Of a stretch of DNA of 64,000 nucleotides, positions 34,848-43,284 are shown one piece after another. This DNA is from Clostridia bacterium UC5.1-2E3 (GTDB lineage: Bacteria; Bacillota; Clostridia; Lachnospirales; Lachnospiraceae). The stretch spans positions 1 to 64,000 of the forward strand of contig BBZO01000002.1 of assembly GCA_001304875.1 (NCBI GenBank), in the 5' to 3' direction. Numbering within the stretch: position 1 is the first letter of the stretch; each line of letters opens with the position of its first letter. The notes under the pieces were generated by a model. The model saw only the letters and a program-made list of their open reading frames with translations, did not search any database and was not told the DNA's origin. Made by a program: the position numbers and the translations under genes.

Positions 34848-35201
34848 ATGTTATATCGGAGAGCAAAAGACATGCAGCCCACCCCCATCGAACACTGCAT
34901 GGGCGGCGAGGGAACGGTTCTGATGGAGAAGCTTCTGGATGCCCCGGCGGAGATGCTGGGCAAAGGCCGTGCCTATGTGAGACACACCATCCGTCCCGGC
35001 GTTTCCATCGGCAGTCACACCCACGAGCACGAGATGGAGACTATGGTGGTGGTGAGCGGGAGAGCGAGACACGTGATCAATGGGGAGGAGCAGCTTCTGG
35101 AGGAGGGAGACATCATCGGGGCCATGCCCGGCGACACGCACCAGATCGAATGTCTGGGGGACGAGCCCCTGGTGGTCATCGCACAGGTACTCTACGAGTG
35201 A
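34848..35201 (+). CDS. Small cupin protein
   Basis: An intact 117-residue single-domain cupin: HTIRPGVSIGSHTHEHEMETM holds the metal ligands (HxH and Glu) and GDTHQIECLGDEPLVV the second His. Such small cupins often isomerise or sense sugar acids. It begins the gene block leading to the microcompartment, 17 bases before the kinase. Its start codon lies inside ACGTAGGATGTTA, the same 13 bases that begin the palindrome at 36792, which suggests shared control. Confidence 0.85.
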   Translation: MLYRRAKDMQPTPIEHCMGGEGTVLMEKLLDAPAEMLGKGRAYVRHTIRPGVSIGSHTHEHEMETMVVVSGRARHVINGEEQLLEEGDIIGAMPGDTHQIECLGDEPLVVIAQVLYE

Positions 35202-35217
35202 GGGATGAGGGAGGAAT

Positions 35218-36649
35218 TTGCAGGATGGAGAGATTAAAAGCAGTATTCTGGATTCATTTTCACAGGTTGACCGGGAGCAGGCGGACGCCCTTCTTGCTGA
35301 GGAGGCGGCGAGGAGCCGGAGAAAAATTGTCGTTCTGGACGATGACCCCACCGGCGTGCAGACGGTTCACGGGGTATCGGTCTACACGGACTGGAGCGTG
35401 GAGAGCATACGGGAAGCTTTGCCGAGGAGAACAAGCTGTTTTCATCCTCACCAACTCCCGCGGCTTCACGGTGGAGCAGACCACACGGGCGCACCGGGAG
35501 ATCGGGGGAGCGGGTGGACCAGGTGGCGAAGGAAACCGGCTGGGATTACCTGATCATCAGCCGCGGCGACTCCACGCTGCGGGGACATTATCCGCTGGAG
35601 ACGGAGCTTTTAAAGGAGGAGGCCGAGAAGGCCAACGGCTGGAGCATGGACGGCGAGATCATCTGCCCTATTTTAAGGAGGGCGGCCGCTTTACCATCGG
35701 CGACGTGCACTATGTAAAGTACGGCGATGAGCTGGTGCCGGCGGGGGAGACCGAGTTCGCCGGGGACAAGACCTTCGGCTACACCTCCTCCAATCTTAAG
35801 GAGTACGTGGAGGAGAAGACGAAGGGGGCCTTCAAAGCTTCAGACGTGGTGAGTATTTCCCTCGAGAGTATCAGGGCCATGGACATCGACGGAATCACCG
35901 CCCAGCTCATGGCGGTTCAGAATTTTAATAAGGTGATCGTGAACGCCATTGACAACAGCGATGTGAAAATATTCTGCATCGCCCTCTACCGGGCCCTGGC
36001 GCAGGGAAAGCATTTTACATACAGGACTGCGGCGGCTTTTGTGAAGGCCATGGGCAATATAAGCGACAAGCCGCTCCTTTCGAGGAAAGAGATGGTGACG
36101 CTGACTTCCGCAAACGGGGGCATTGTGGTCATCGGCTCCCACACGAAGAAGACCACCATGCAGTTCGAGGAGATGAGCAAGATCCCGGGACTGGTGACCA
36201 TGGAGATGGATTCCGATCTGGTGCTGGCGGAGGGAGCGCTGGAGCAGGAGGTAAAGCGCATCGTGGACGAGTGTGCGCGTCTCATCACTGAGGGGAAGAC
36301 CGTGGCCGTCTACACGAAGCGAAAGCTCCTTGTGGTGGAGAACGACACGAAGGAGGATGCTCTGGTGCGCTCCGTGAAGATTTCCGACGCCGTGCAGTCG
36401 GTGGTGGGTACGCTTCCCGTGACGCCGGCCTTCGTGGTGGCAAAGGGCGGCATCACCTCCAGCGACGTGGGCACAAAGGCCCTGCAGGTGAAGCGCGCCA
36501 CAGTGCTGGGACAGATCCGGCCCGGCATTCCTGTGTGGCAGACGGGGAAGGAGAGCCGCTTCCCGGGCACGCCCTATGTCATTTTCCCCGGCAACGTGGG
36601 AGAGGTGGAGACGCTTAAGGAAGCCGTGGAGATTCTGATGGGGAAATAG
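35218..36649 (+). CDS. Four-carbon acid sugar kinase family protein, OtnK/DtnK-like (frameshifted)
   Basis: A DUF1537 kinase; characterised members phosphorylate threonate, erythronate or 2-oxotetronate. N-terminal domain: IVVLDDDPTGVQTVHG and YLIISRGDSTLRGHYPLETE. C-terminal nucleotide domain: VAKGGITSSDVG, QIRPGIPVW and FPGNVGEVETLKEAV. The start is probably TTG 35218 after GGGAGG. Breaks near 35420 and 35442 (T runs), 35508 (one extra G) and 35673 (CCCC to CCC). Repaired length is about 478 residues. No PdxA2-type dehydrogenase partner lies beside it, so the usual tetronate pathway is incomplete here. Confidence 0.88.
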
Positions 36650-36696
36650 CCGTCTGAATCAACATAGACAAAAAACTTCCCGACAAATATTTAACA

Positions 36697-36771
36697 ATAC
36701 TGCAAAGTGCACAAAAAAATATCTAAATATAGGGAATTTTGGATAATGAAAATCCGTGCACTTTGTAGTAT
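36697..36771. repeat. Long inverted repeat upstream of the racemase-like gene
   Basis: Arm 36697-36712 (ATACTGCAAAGTGCAC) and arm 36756-36771 (GTGCACTTTGTAGTAT) are inverted with one mismatch, separated by 43 AT-rich bases. Each arm holds the palindrome GTGCAC. The layout suits two operators bound by one looping regulator better than a terminator, because no T-tract follows. Confidence 0.7.
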
Positions 36772-36791
36772 CATATCTTTATGAAGTTTTA

Positions 36792-36822
36792 ACGTAGGAT
36801 GTTAAACATCCTACGTAGGATG
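36792..36822. promoter_or_regulatory. Perfect 25-bp palindrome with an extra half-site
   Basis: Bases 36792-36816 form a perfect 12+1+12 palindrome with half-site CGTAGGATGTT. A third copy of CGTAGGATG starts at 36814, exactly 21 bp after the first. It lies 50 bases before the racemase-like start and is a strong operator candidate for the FadR-type regulator at 40669. Confidence 0.75.
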
Positions 36823-36872
36823 AAAAGAGACAGCAAAACAAAATCATCAAGAGGAAAATGGAGGTAAAAGTG

Positions 36873-37550
36873 ATGAAAGTTGGTCTTATCTACACCAGCA
36901 CCACGCCGGAGCTGATCCAGACGGTGGAGGATGAGGTGAAGAAGCAGCTGGGCTCCGATGTGGAGATGTACAGCCTGGAGGACGCCAGCATCCTGGCCGA
37001 TGTGAGAAACGCCGGCTATGTGACGGCGGCTCCGGCGGCGAGACTCATCGGCATGTATATGAAGGCAGTGGAGGAGGGCGTCGATGCGATGCTCAACTTA
37101 TGCTCCTCTGTGGGCGAGGTGGCCGACTGTGCGCAGGACGCGGCCAGATACCTGGGCGTGCCGATCGTGCGCGTGGACGAGGAGATGTGCCGCGAGGCGG
37201 TGAGAAAGGGAACAAAGATCGCCGTCATGGCCACGCTGCCCACGACGCTGGAGCCGACAAAGAACACGGTTCTTCGTGTGGCGCGGGAGATGGGCAAGAA
37301 AGTGGAGCTCATCGACGCGCTGGTAGAGGGAGCGTTCGGTCTGGACCAGGAACAGTTTAAGGAGAAGATGTCCGCGAAGGCTGCCGAGGTGGTGGACGAG
37401 GCTGACGTGATTCTGTTTGCCCAGGGCTCCATGGCGTACTGCGAGGAGTACATCGCAGAGAAATACAACAAGCTGGTGCTTTCCAGCCCCAGATTCGGCG
37501 CGGCGGCCTTAAAGGAGGCTCTCATTGCCAAGGGAACCATCGCCCGCTGA
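36873..37550 (+). CDS. Asp/Glu racemase superfamily protein with one catalytic Cys
   Basis: An intact protein of about 225 residues in the aspartate/glutamate/hydantoin racemase superfamily. The first catalytic Cys is in MLNLCSSVGEVAD. At the second site, where GCT or GCAG is usual, the sequence is LFAQGSMAYCEE, so the second Cys is displaced or absent. One-Cys members can be decarboxylases (arylmalonate type) or isomerases rather than racemases. ATG 36873 sits eight bases after GGAGG. It begins the transcription unit with the TRAP transporter. Confidence 0.8.
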   Translation: MKVGLIYTSTTPELIQTVEDEVKKQLGSDVEMYSLEDASILADVRNAGYVTAAPAARLIGMYMKAVEEGVDAMLNLCSSVGEVADCAQDAARYLGVPIVRVDEEMCREAVRKGTKIAVMATLPTTLEPTKNTVLRVAREMGKKVELIDALVEGAFGLDQEQFKEKMSAKAAEVVDEADVILFAQGSMAYCEEYIAEKYNKLVLSSPRFGAAALKEALIAKGTIAR

Positions 37551-37575
37551 CAGATGGATTGCAGCTATGGTACAG

Positions 37576-37605
37576 AAACCGCCCGGCGAGCGGGGACGGT
37601 TTTCG
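37576..37605 (+). terminator. Possible weak terminator before dctP
   Basis: AAACCG/CGGTTT outer stem with GC-rich interior followed by TTTT. Short, so it may only attenuate. Confidence 0.4.
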
Positions 37606-37644
37606 TATAAAACAAATCAAAGTTTATTTATGGAGGAATGAAAC

Positions 37645-38726
37645 ATGAGAAAGACATTCGCACTGTTAATGACAGCAGCCGTTGCAAGCTCCCTTCTGGC
37701 AGGATGCGGCGGTTCTTCAGGCACAGCTGCCACCACGGCGGCACCGGCAGCTGATACCGCAACTGAGGCGGCGGCAGAGGGCGGCGAGGGGGCCGTTACA
37801 CCGGCAGCGGACGCTGTGGTACTGAAGCTCGGCTACTCCACCAACGAGGAGGATCCCAGAGCAAAGGCTGCTGCGGAGTTTAAGAAAGAGGTGGAGGAGA
37901 AGACCGGCGGTTCCGTGATCGTCGAGACCTATCCGTCCGGACAGCTGGGAGCAGATGCGGCTCTTATTGAGGCTATGGCACTGGATTCCGGTACCGTTGA
38001 TATTATTATCACCGACGCAAGTAACTTTGCCACCTACGAGCCGAAGATGGGTATTTCCGCACTTCCGTTCCAGTTCTCCGATTTCGAGGAAGCATGGGCC
38101 TTCATGGACAGCGACATCGAGAAGGAGGCGGAGGACCTTCTGCTTGAGCAGAACATGAGAGTTCTGGCACATTACTGCAATGGTTTCCGCTGTGTGACCA
38201 CCTCCGACGTGGCAGTTGAGAGCCCGGCAGATATGAAAGGCCTTCTGATCCGTACACCCGAGAACCCGGCTATCATGCTGCCATGACCGCCATGGGCGCA
38301 AACCCGCAGCCGCTGGCATTCTCCGAGTTATACCAGGCGCTTCAGCAGGGTACATACGACGCACAGGAGAACCCGATCCCGGTTATCTACAGCAACAACT
38401 TATTTGAGGTTCAGAAGTACCTCTCTGTGACCAATCACATTTACTCCGGCATGTGCTTCACCATCGCTGAGACCTCCTGGAACAAGATGTCCGAGGAGCA
38501 GCAGCAGATCGTCGCTGATGCGGCGGTTGCCTCCGCAGAGTTCAACAGAGAGCTCAACAAGCAGCAGACCGAGGACTATATCACTGAGCTTGAGGCCAAG
38601 GGCATGACCATCATCGAGCCCGACCTGGCTCCGTTCGTGGAGGCCACCTCCGGCGTTGCCGAGAGCATGAGAGACACCTACGGCGATATGCTTGACCGCC
38701 TGAACGAGTGGAAAGAGAGCCGTTAG
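37645..38726 (+). CDS. TRAP transporter solute-binding protein DctP (frameshifted)
   Basis: Lipoprotein (SSLLAGCGGSS) that captures a carboxylate for the TRAP importer. Family features: LKLGYSTNEEDPRAKAA, TYPSGQLGADAALIEAM, a ligand Arg in GLLIRTPENPA and PQPLAFSELYQALQQGTYDAQENP. The break near 38273 is GG to G. Repaired length is about 361 residues. The bound carboxylate cannot be deduced; the context suggests the compound metabolised by the downstream microcompartment. Confidence 0.92.
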
Positions 38727-38762
38727 TCTCTTGCGGTATAAAAAGGGTTAAAGAATGAGAAG

Positions 38763-38801
38763 AGCGGCGGGCGCAAACCAGTGTTTCGCCTGCCGCTTTT
38801 T
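38763..38801 (+). terminator. Attenuating terminator between dctP and dctQ
   Basis: AGCGGCGGGCG/CGCCTGCCGCT stem (one G-U) then TTTTT. Such a hairpin after the binding-protein gene usually lets more binding protein than permease be made. Confidence 0.8.
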
Positions 38802-38820
38802 ATGAGGTAAGGAGGATTTT

Positions 38821-39312
38821 ATGCGTAAGTTACAGTCCGTCATTGACCGGGTGGCAACGTTTATCGCGGCGGTTATGTGCGCGGTGATGATGACCATTCT
38901 GATCGTGAACATTATTTTACGCTATACGCCGGGGATCGGCGGCTTCTCCTGGTATATGGAGAGCTCCCAGTATCTGAATGTCTGGTCCATGCTGATTGCG
39001 TGCATCGCAATTTCCGTGCGGACCGAGCATCTGAAGGTGAACCTTGCTGAGGACATGGCGAGGGGTGTGGGAAAGAAAGTAGTGAAAATTATTGTGGCAA
39101 TCTTCAACATCCTGTTTTTCATCGGTATGGCATACGGCACCTACCTGCTGGCGACAAAGGCCAGACAGACCGTGTCCACCATGCCCATGTTCAAGATGGC
39201 ACAGGTGTACTGGATGCTGCCCATCACGTCGGTCTTAAGCGCCATTTCCGTGGCCATCGGACTGGCGGTGGACTTAAGTGATATGAATGGTAAGGAGGAG
39301 GAGAAGGCATGA
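38821..39312 (+). CDS. TRAP transporter small permease DctQ
   Basis: An intact 163-residue protein with four membrane helices, including VATFIAAVMCAVMMTILIVN and SMLIACIAISVRTEHLKV, the DctQ signature. It overlaps dctM by four bases (ATGA). Confidence 0.92.
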   Translation: MRKLQSVIDRVATFIAAVMCAVMMTILIVNIILRYTPGIGGFSWYMESSQYLNVWSMLIACIAISVRTEHLKVNLAEDMARGVGKKVVKIIVAIFNILFFIGMAYGTYLLATKARQTVSTMPMFKMAQVYWMLPITSVLSAISVAIGLAVDLSDMNGKEEEKA

Positions 39313-40583
39313 TCGCACTGCTGCTGATTACATTTTTTGTACTGCTTGCTCTCGGTGTGCCGATTGCCATGTCTCTCGGCCTCGCATCCATGGCAGGCAT
39401 CCTGTTCCTGGACGGAGGAAGCATGGTTTCCGTCGGACAGAGAATGTTTGAGGGTATGAACTCATTTGCCCTCTTAGCGATTCCGCTCTATACCTTTGCG
39501 GGATTTACCATGAGTAAGGGCGGTATTTCCGACCGCTTAATGGGCTTCTGTTATTCCCTGGTGGGACGCTTCACCGGCGGTCTGGCCCACGTGAACGTAC
39601 TTTCCAGTATGATTTTCGCAGGTATTTCCGGTTCTGCGGTGGCTGATACCGCGGGCGTCAGCGGCATGATGATGCCGGAGATGGTGAAGAAAGGCTACAG
39701 CAAAAAGCTGACCGTGGCGGTAACGGCTATTTCCTCCACCATCGGTATCATTATCCCGCCCAGCATTCCCATGGTGGTAATTGCCGGTATCCTGGGCATC
39801 TCCACCGGTAAGCTGTTCATGGGCGGTATTCTTCCGGGTATTCTGCTCGGTATCGCGCAGATGATCGTTTCCTACTTCCTGGCGAAGCGCGAGGGCGTTC
39901 CGAAGGAGGAGGAGAAGTTCGACATGAAGGTGTTCTTAAAATACGCCTGGGGCTCTTTCCCGGCGCTCCTCATGCCGATCATCATCGTGGGAAGCATCAC
40001 CACCGGTATCGTTTCCCCGACGGAGGCCGGAGCCATCGCTGTGGCGTACGGACTGATCGCCGGAGGACTGGTTTACAAGGAATTAAAATGGCCGGATATC
40101 AAATTCGCGTTCTGTGAGACGGTCAAGACCAGCGGCAAGATTTTCCTGGTCATCGGTACGGCGAAGCTGTTCACCGTCATGCTGACCACCGCAGGCTTCG
40201 ACAAATGGGTGGCCAGCACGATGTTAAGCGTCACCACAGACCCGACGCTGATCCTTATTTTAATTCTGCTTATATTCTTCATCGTGACCATGTTCATGGA
40301 GTCCATCGCGACCCTGACGCTGTTCATGCCGATCATTTATCCGATCGCGACCTCCGTCGGTATCGATCCGACCGTCATGAGCGTGCTGATCACCGTCGTG
40401 ATCGGCGTCGGCCTGGTGACTCCGCCGGTGGGCATGTGCATCTATGTGGCATGTGACCTGATGGACATGAGAGTGGGACAGGTTATGAAGACACTGATGC
40501 CTTATCTGGCAGCGACCTTTGTTGTCATTGCACTGCTTATCGCGTTCCCGCAGTTCATCCTGTGGCCCGCAAGCTTCGTGTAA
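39309..40583 (+). CDS. TRAP transporter large permease DctM
   Basis: An intact 424-residue permease with about 12 helices. It shows the DctM motifs FAGISGSAVADTAGVSGMMMP, IIPPSIPMVVIAGILGIST and VSPTEAGAIAVAYGL. Together with DctP and DctQ it forms a sodium-driven carboxylate importer. Confidence 0.95.
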   Translation: MIALLLITFFVLLALGVPIAMSLGLASMAGILFLDGGSMVSVGQRMFEGMNSFALLAIPLYTFAGFTMSKGGISDRLMGFCYSLVGRFTGGLAHVNVLSSMIFAGISGSAVADTAGVSGMMMPEMVKKGYSKKLTVAVTAISSTIGIIIPPSIPMVVIAGILGISTGKLFMGGILPGILLGIAQMIVSYFLAKREGVPKEEEKFDMKVFLKYAWGSFPALLMPIIIVGSITTGIVSPTEAGAIAVAYGLIAGGLVYKELKWPDIKFAFCETVKTSGKIFLVIGTAKLFTVMLTTAGFDKWVASTMLSVTTDPTLILILILLIFFIVTMFMESIATLTLFMPIIYPIATSVGIDPTVMSVLITVVIGVGLVTPPVGMCIYVACDLMDMRVGQVMKTLMPYLAATFVVIALLIAFPQFILWPASFV

Positions 40584-40607
40584 ACACAGCGAAAATGGCC
40601 TGATTCA

Positions 40608-40636
40608 TTGACAGCTTCTCGACTTAAGGGTAAAGT
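40608..40636 (+). promoter_or_regulatory. Internal promoter before the GntR regulator
   Basis: TTGACA (40608-40613), 17-base spacer, TAAAGT (40631-40636), 33 bases before the regulator start. It could drive the regulator, BKACE and the microcompartment genes apart from the TRAP genes. Confidence 0.55.
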
Positions 40637-40668
40637 GGATATAAGAAAGAAAACGAAGGGAGAAGAAT

Positions 40669-41394
40669 ATGTCAAAAGAAGGTTCGATTTTAAGCACATC
40701 GCTGCAGAATAAGTCTGTGGTGGAGAATATAATTGATAAGATAATCTCTGCGATCATCGCTGGCGAGCTGGCTCCGGGAGACCAGCTCCCCACGGAGATC
40801 GAACTGTGCAGGGATCTGGGCGTGGGAAGAAACTCGGTCCGTGAGGCGATCAAGAAGCTGGAAGCTTACGGCGTCGTCTATATTAAGCGGGCAGAGGGCA
40901 CGTTTGTCAGTGAGACCTACAGCCAGAAGATGCTGGATCCCATGCTCTATGGCCTGATTCTTCAGAAGAAGAGCTGGGGAGATTTAATCGGCCTCAGAAG
41001 CGTCATTGACATCGGAACGCTCCATGTGGCGATGAGCCGCGAGCTGGACGAGGAGGACCGGGAGGAGTTTCACAGGATTCTGGAGGAGATGGAGAGAAGC
41101 CTCAAGAAGGAGAGCCCGTCGGTGGACGAGATCATCGACGTGGACATGCGGTTTCACATGGCTATTGCCAGGGCCACGAAGAATGAGCCGGTGGTGAACA
41201 TTACCGAGTACATCACCAGGATCACCCTTCCCTCCAGAAACGCCACGGTGCGCCGGATCCTGGAGACGCCGGGCGAGACGGAGAATTTCCTGGAGCTGCA
41301 CAGGCAGATGGTAGAGATTATCGAGAAGAAGGACTACTCCCGGGTGGATGAAGTGGTCATGGACCACTATGTGTATTGGAAAGAGAGTAAATAG
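40669..41394 (+). CDS. FadR-type GntR regulator (FCD domain)
   Basis: An intact 241-residue repressor. The winged helix reads IISAIIAGELAPGDQLPTEI, then LGVGRNSVREAIKKLEAYGVV. The FCD ligand domain has DMRFHMAIARATKN, ELHRQMVEII and MDHYVYWK, with the Asp/His set that binds a metal and a carboxylate in relatives. It lies between the TRAP genes and the metabolic genes, so it is the likely sensor of the imported acid. The palindrome at 36792 is a candidate site. Confidence 0.9.
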   Translation: MSKEGSILSTSLQNKSVVENIIDKIISAIIAGELAPGDQLPTEIELCRDLGVGRNSVREAIKKLEAYGVVYIKRAEGTFVSETYSQKMLDPMLYGLILQKKSWGDLIGLRSVIDIGTLHVAMSRELDEEDREEFHRILEEMERSLKKESPSVDEIIDVDMRFHMAIARATKNEPVVNITEYITRITLPSRNATVRRILETPGETENFLELHRQMVEIIEKKDYSRVDEVVMDHYVYWKESK

Positions 41395-41403
41395 GAGACG
41401 AAC

Positions 41404-42225
41404 ATGAAGAAAGTGCTGATTTCAGTTGCGCCGGTCTCGGCGGCTGATATTTTGAATAATCCTATTGCCATCGCGAAGGATGTGATCGCCTGCAGCAAAG
41501 CCGGGCGAGCATGGTGCACCTGCATGTCAGGGATCTGAACGGCCAGCTGACGCCGGATCTGTCCCTGGTGAAGGAGACCGTGGAATATATAAAGTCCGGA
41601 TGCGATATCGTTATCCAGATTTCCACCGGCGGCGTTTCCAACTTAACGATTGAGGAGCGCTGCGCCCTGTGTTTGCCGACTGGGTGGAGGCGAACTCCTT
41701 AAACGTCGGCTCCGTGAACCTGGGGGATGCGGTCTATAAAAACCCCATCGACGAGGTCCGCTACTGTGTGGACCAGATCATAAAGAACCGCAAGATCCCG
41801 GAGATCGAGGTATTTGAGATCGGCATGATCCGCACGGTGAAGGAGTTAAGCCTTCAGTACGAGTTTGTGAAGCCGATTCTCTTCAGCATTGTGCTGGGCC
41901 ATATCGGAGCGGCCCCCGCGACGGTGGGGACGTTAAAGCTCATGATCGACGCCTCTATGAGAATTTCCCCAACAGGGAGGACGTTCTCTGGGGCATCACC
42001 CATGCGCACAGGGAGGATTTTGAGATCGTGAAGGCGGCTCTCGACATGGGCGCATCCACGGTGAGGATCGGGTTTGAGGACAGCAATTACTTAAATCCGA
42101 CCACCCAGGTGGACTGCAATCTGCCTCTCGTCAGAGAGGTGGCGGACATCATCAAGTCAAAGAACATGATGCCCGCGACGCCCGACGAGGTCAGGGAGAT
42201 GCTTCACATCTACAGAAAGAGATAA
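41404..42225 (+). CDS. Beta-keto acid cleavage enzyme, BKACE/Kce family (frameshifted)
   Basis: Zn-dependent enzyme that reacts a beta-keto acid with acetyl-CoA to give acetoacetate and a new acyl-CoA. Zn ligands are present in MVHLHVRD and the Glu in RIGFEDSNYL; IQISTGG and FEIGMIRTVKEL are family motifs. Breaks near 41507 (GGGG to GGG), 41668 (CCCC to CCC) and 41967 (CCC to CC). Repaired length is about 274 residues. A BKACE inside a microcompartment operon is unusual; it carries no encapsulation helix and may work outside the shell. Confidence 0.88.
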
Positions 42226-42249
42226 CATAAACATCAGGAGGTGAAAGAG

Positions 42250-43254
42250 ATGGTTACCATTCAGGGAAACCGCTTTATGTCCGATTTCGAGGCTAAGAAG
42301 ACCATGATCGAGATCGGACGCAGGATGGACCAGAAGGGGTATTCCATTGCCGGGGACGGCAGCTTAAGCGTCCGCACCGGTCCTAATGCCATCTGGATCA
42401 CCACCGCCGGAGCGGACAAGGGAAATCTGACCCAGGATATGTTCGTGAAGGTGGGGATGGACGGAAAACAGGTAATGAGCGCCAGGAGTAAGAAGCTTCC
42501 CGAGGAGCTTTCCTGGCATCTTAAAATTTACCAGGAAAAGCCGGAGGTGAAGGCCATCCTGCAGGCGTACCCGCCCGCGGCCAACGCGAGAGCCATAAAA
42601 GGCCAGGCGATGGCGGCGGCTTCCTATACGGGCGCGGTGCAGAGGCTGGGCGCGGTTCCCGTCGTCTGCGCGGCGGAGCAGATCGGCCAGGCGGTCCGGA
42701 CAGGCTCGGCGCGCTGGTCGCCGCCGCGGGCTGCATCGCCTGGGGGAGACTCCCCTGGAAGCGTACCATTTTGTGGAGGCCATGGAGTATCACGCGGTGA
42801 TGGATGCCTGCCTGGGCGGCGGGGGAGCCGGAAATGTGTTCTCTGGCGGCGGCTGTCTTGCGGGCGCTCAGACGGCGGAGGTTGCTGGAACGTTTAAGGG
42901 AGTGACCGCCCTGGTGCGGCCCGGTGACCCGGTGAATGCGGCGGCGGCAAAACCGCTGGAAGACCGGGCGGCGGCGATTTCCGCGGCAACGCGGTCGGAA
43001 ACTCCGGTCACCACGGCCATGCTGTTTGCTCCGGCTGCACCGGTGGCGCCGGGCCCGGAGGAGAGAGGCATCGCGCAGACCGCCATCCGGCCCAAGGATT
43101 CGGTGATGGCCGGCGTGGTCACGGGATCGCATCTGGCCCCGGTTTCCGGGCAGAAGAGGCCCCATCCCCGGGCGGCGGCTGTCCCACGGGCGGTGGATGA
43201 GCCCAAAGGAACGTGATGGCGGAAGTGGTGCGGCGCGTGGCGTCGAAGCTATAG
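42250..43254 (+). CDS. Class II aldolase-fold protein lacking metal ligands, with C-terminal encapsulation helix (frameshifted)
   Basis: Residues 1 to about 190 align with class II aldolase/adducin proteins: SIAGDGSLSVRTGPNAIWIT, the Glu in LPEELSWHLKIYQ, and IAWGETPLEAYHFVE. The zinc motif HTH is replaced by QAY (AILQAYPPAANA) and the NHG His by AAG (LVAAAGCIAWG), so no metal site remains. A long Ala/Pro/Gly region follows. Repairing the GGG to GG break near 43209 gives the tail GNVMAEVVRRVASKL, an amphipathic helix of encapsulation type. Other breaks are near 42698 and 42758. About 335 residues. Either a scaffold or an enzyme with new chemistry. Confidence 0.8.
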
Positions 43255-43284
43255 AGTCTATACCTGTAAAAGGAGAGGGAAGAC

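Noticed and set aside
35218..36649. Complete threonate/erythronate pathway
   Set aside because: Only the kinase is present; the PdxA2-like or tetronate dehydrogenase partners are missing and the class II aldolase relative lacks its metal site.
42250..43254. L-fuculose-phosphate aldolase as BMC signature enzyme
   Set aside because: All His metal ligands of the family are replaced; no fucose or rhamnose genes lie nearby.
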